From: JAFGQJ01 sp964495755
GTDB lineage: Bacteria; Spirochaetota; Spirochaetia; SZUA-6; DRHE01
NCBI GenBank assembly: GCA_964495755.1
Contig: CAZBXU010000193.1
Span: 1 to 6,231 of the forward strand
DNA length: 6,231 nt
Reading direction: 5' to 3'
Shown: piece after piece, positions 5,757-6,231 of the stretch
How positions within the stretch are numbered: position 1 is the first letter of the stretch
Layout: every line of letters starts with the position of its first letter
Program-made: the position numbers and the translations under genes
Notes under the pieces: generated by a model
Seen by the model: only the letters and a program-made list of their open reading frames with translations
The model's database searches: none
Told to the model about the DNA's origin: nothing

Positions 5757-6062
5757 TCAAGAAGGAAGCTCGCGGTACGGTTCCCAGAATCTCAGGGCTA
5801 TATATTTGTCATCCCCCTTGAAAAAAAAGCGGATGATCTCTCCGGTGTACTCCCTATCCGGACTGTTCTTGATTTTCAACACAAATATTGCGTCCTTTCC
5901 AAGATCCTCCGCACTTACCTTTTCCCGATCCTCCACGGCGATTCTGAACAGGGCGCCATGATCCGAATAGTCGATCATCTCGGCGTTCACCTCGAAGTCC
6001 TCCACGCAGAGGTCGACAGGAGCGGTGATTCTAATACGCTTCGTACCTCTTCGTTCAAGCAT
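5757..6062 (-). CDS. Single-domain PilZ protein (putative c-di-GMP receptor)
   Basis: PilZ domains bind cyclic di-GMP and relay it to motility, adhesion or envelope functions. From ATG 6062 the product has 101 residues and is almost only the domain. Arg5-x-x-x-Arg9 (in ERRGTKRIRI) and Asp31-x-Ser33-x-x-Gly36 (in DYSDHGALF) are the two canonical ligand-binding motifs, followed by strands ending in KYIALRFWEP (87-96). Start choice: GAGGG lies 5 bases before ATG 6062 and gives the usual family N-terminus close to the arginine motif. ATG 6074 is a second option. The frame also extends to ATG 6185 (142 residues), but that adds about 41 polar, low-complexity residues with many TCA, AGA and AGG codons and no good ribosome-binding site. 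The gene converges on icd with a 27-bp gap that shows no clear terminator. The target is unknown. Confidence 0.85.
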   Translation of the reverse strand: MLERRGTKRIRITAPVDLCVEDFEVNAEMIDYSDHGALFRIAVEDREKVSAEDLGKDAIFVLKIKNSPDREYTGEIIRFFFKGDDKYIALRFWEPYRELPS

Positions 6063-6231
6063 CCGTTCCCTCATGCAGTTCTCATCCCTTCGGTCTCTCG
6101 TTCCCGGTTCCCGTGATTCAGCACCGCCGTCTGCCTGAATCGGTTCTGCCGAAGATAAGGTTGATATCTGTTTTGATGAACCCATGCTACTCGGAAGTTC
6201 CGTTCAATGTACACCACTGAAGAGAATTTTT

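Overview
The window comes from a diderm (Gram-negative-type) bacterium. It encodes a TonB-dependent outer-membrane receptor, a complete ExbB-ExbD-TonB energising complex, proteins with Sec-type signal peptides, a PilZ (c-di-GMP) protein and an NADP-type isocitrate dehydrogenase. The sequence alone does not fix the taxon. A spirochaete or another non-proteobacterial diderm would fit the gene mix, but that is only an impression. Gene density is high and no stretch over 300 bases lacks a gene. There is no sign of rRNA, tRNA, CRISPR arrays, insertion sequences or phage genes.

Region 1 (1-3572, all + strand) is an uptake operon. The 3' part of a TonB-dependent receptor gene, cut by the window edge, is followed by a 70-bp gap holding a strong hairpin. 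Then come exbB, exbD and tonB, joined by 4-base start/stop overlaps (GTGA, ATGA) that imply translational coupling. After 50 bp comes an exported metallo-beta-lactamase-fold hydrolase of the COG1237 type. The expected arrangement is that ExbB/ExbD form the proton-driven inner-membrane motor, TonB spans the periplasm, and the receptor imports a scarce ligand. The hydrolase may act in the periplasm on the ligand or a related compound, which is inference from position only. The receptor gene is visibly more AT-rich than the motor genes.

Region 2 (3573-4517) holds a - strand gene for a small four-helix membrane protein resembling the DUF6992 group. Its frame stays open for 48 protein-like codons beyond its TAA stop, suggesting a broken or shortened 3' end. 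It runs convergently to the hydrolase gene. The 189-bp gap on its other side is a divergent promoter region shared with icd.

Region 3 (4518-6231) holds icd on the + strand, intact and with all catalytic and NADP-selecting residues in place. A convergent - strand gene for a single-domain PilZ protein follows; its start codon is uncertain. These are ordinary chromosomal housekeeping and signalling genes with no evident link to the uptake operon.
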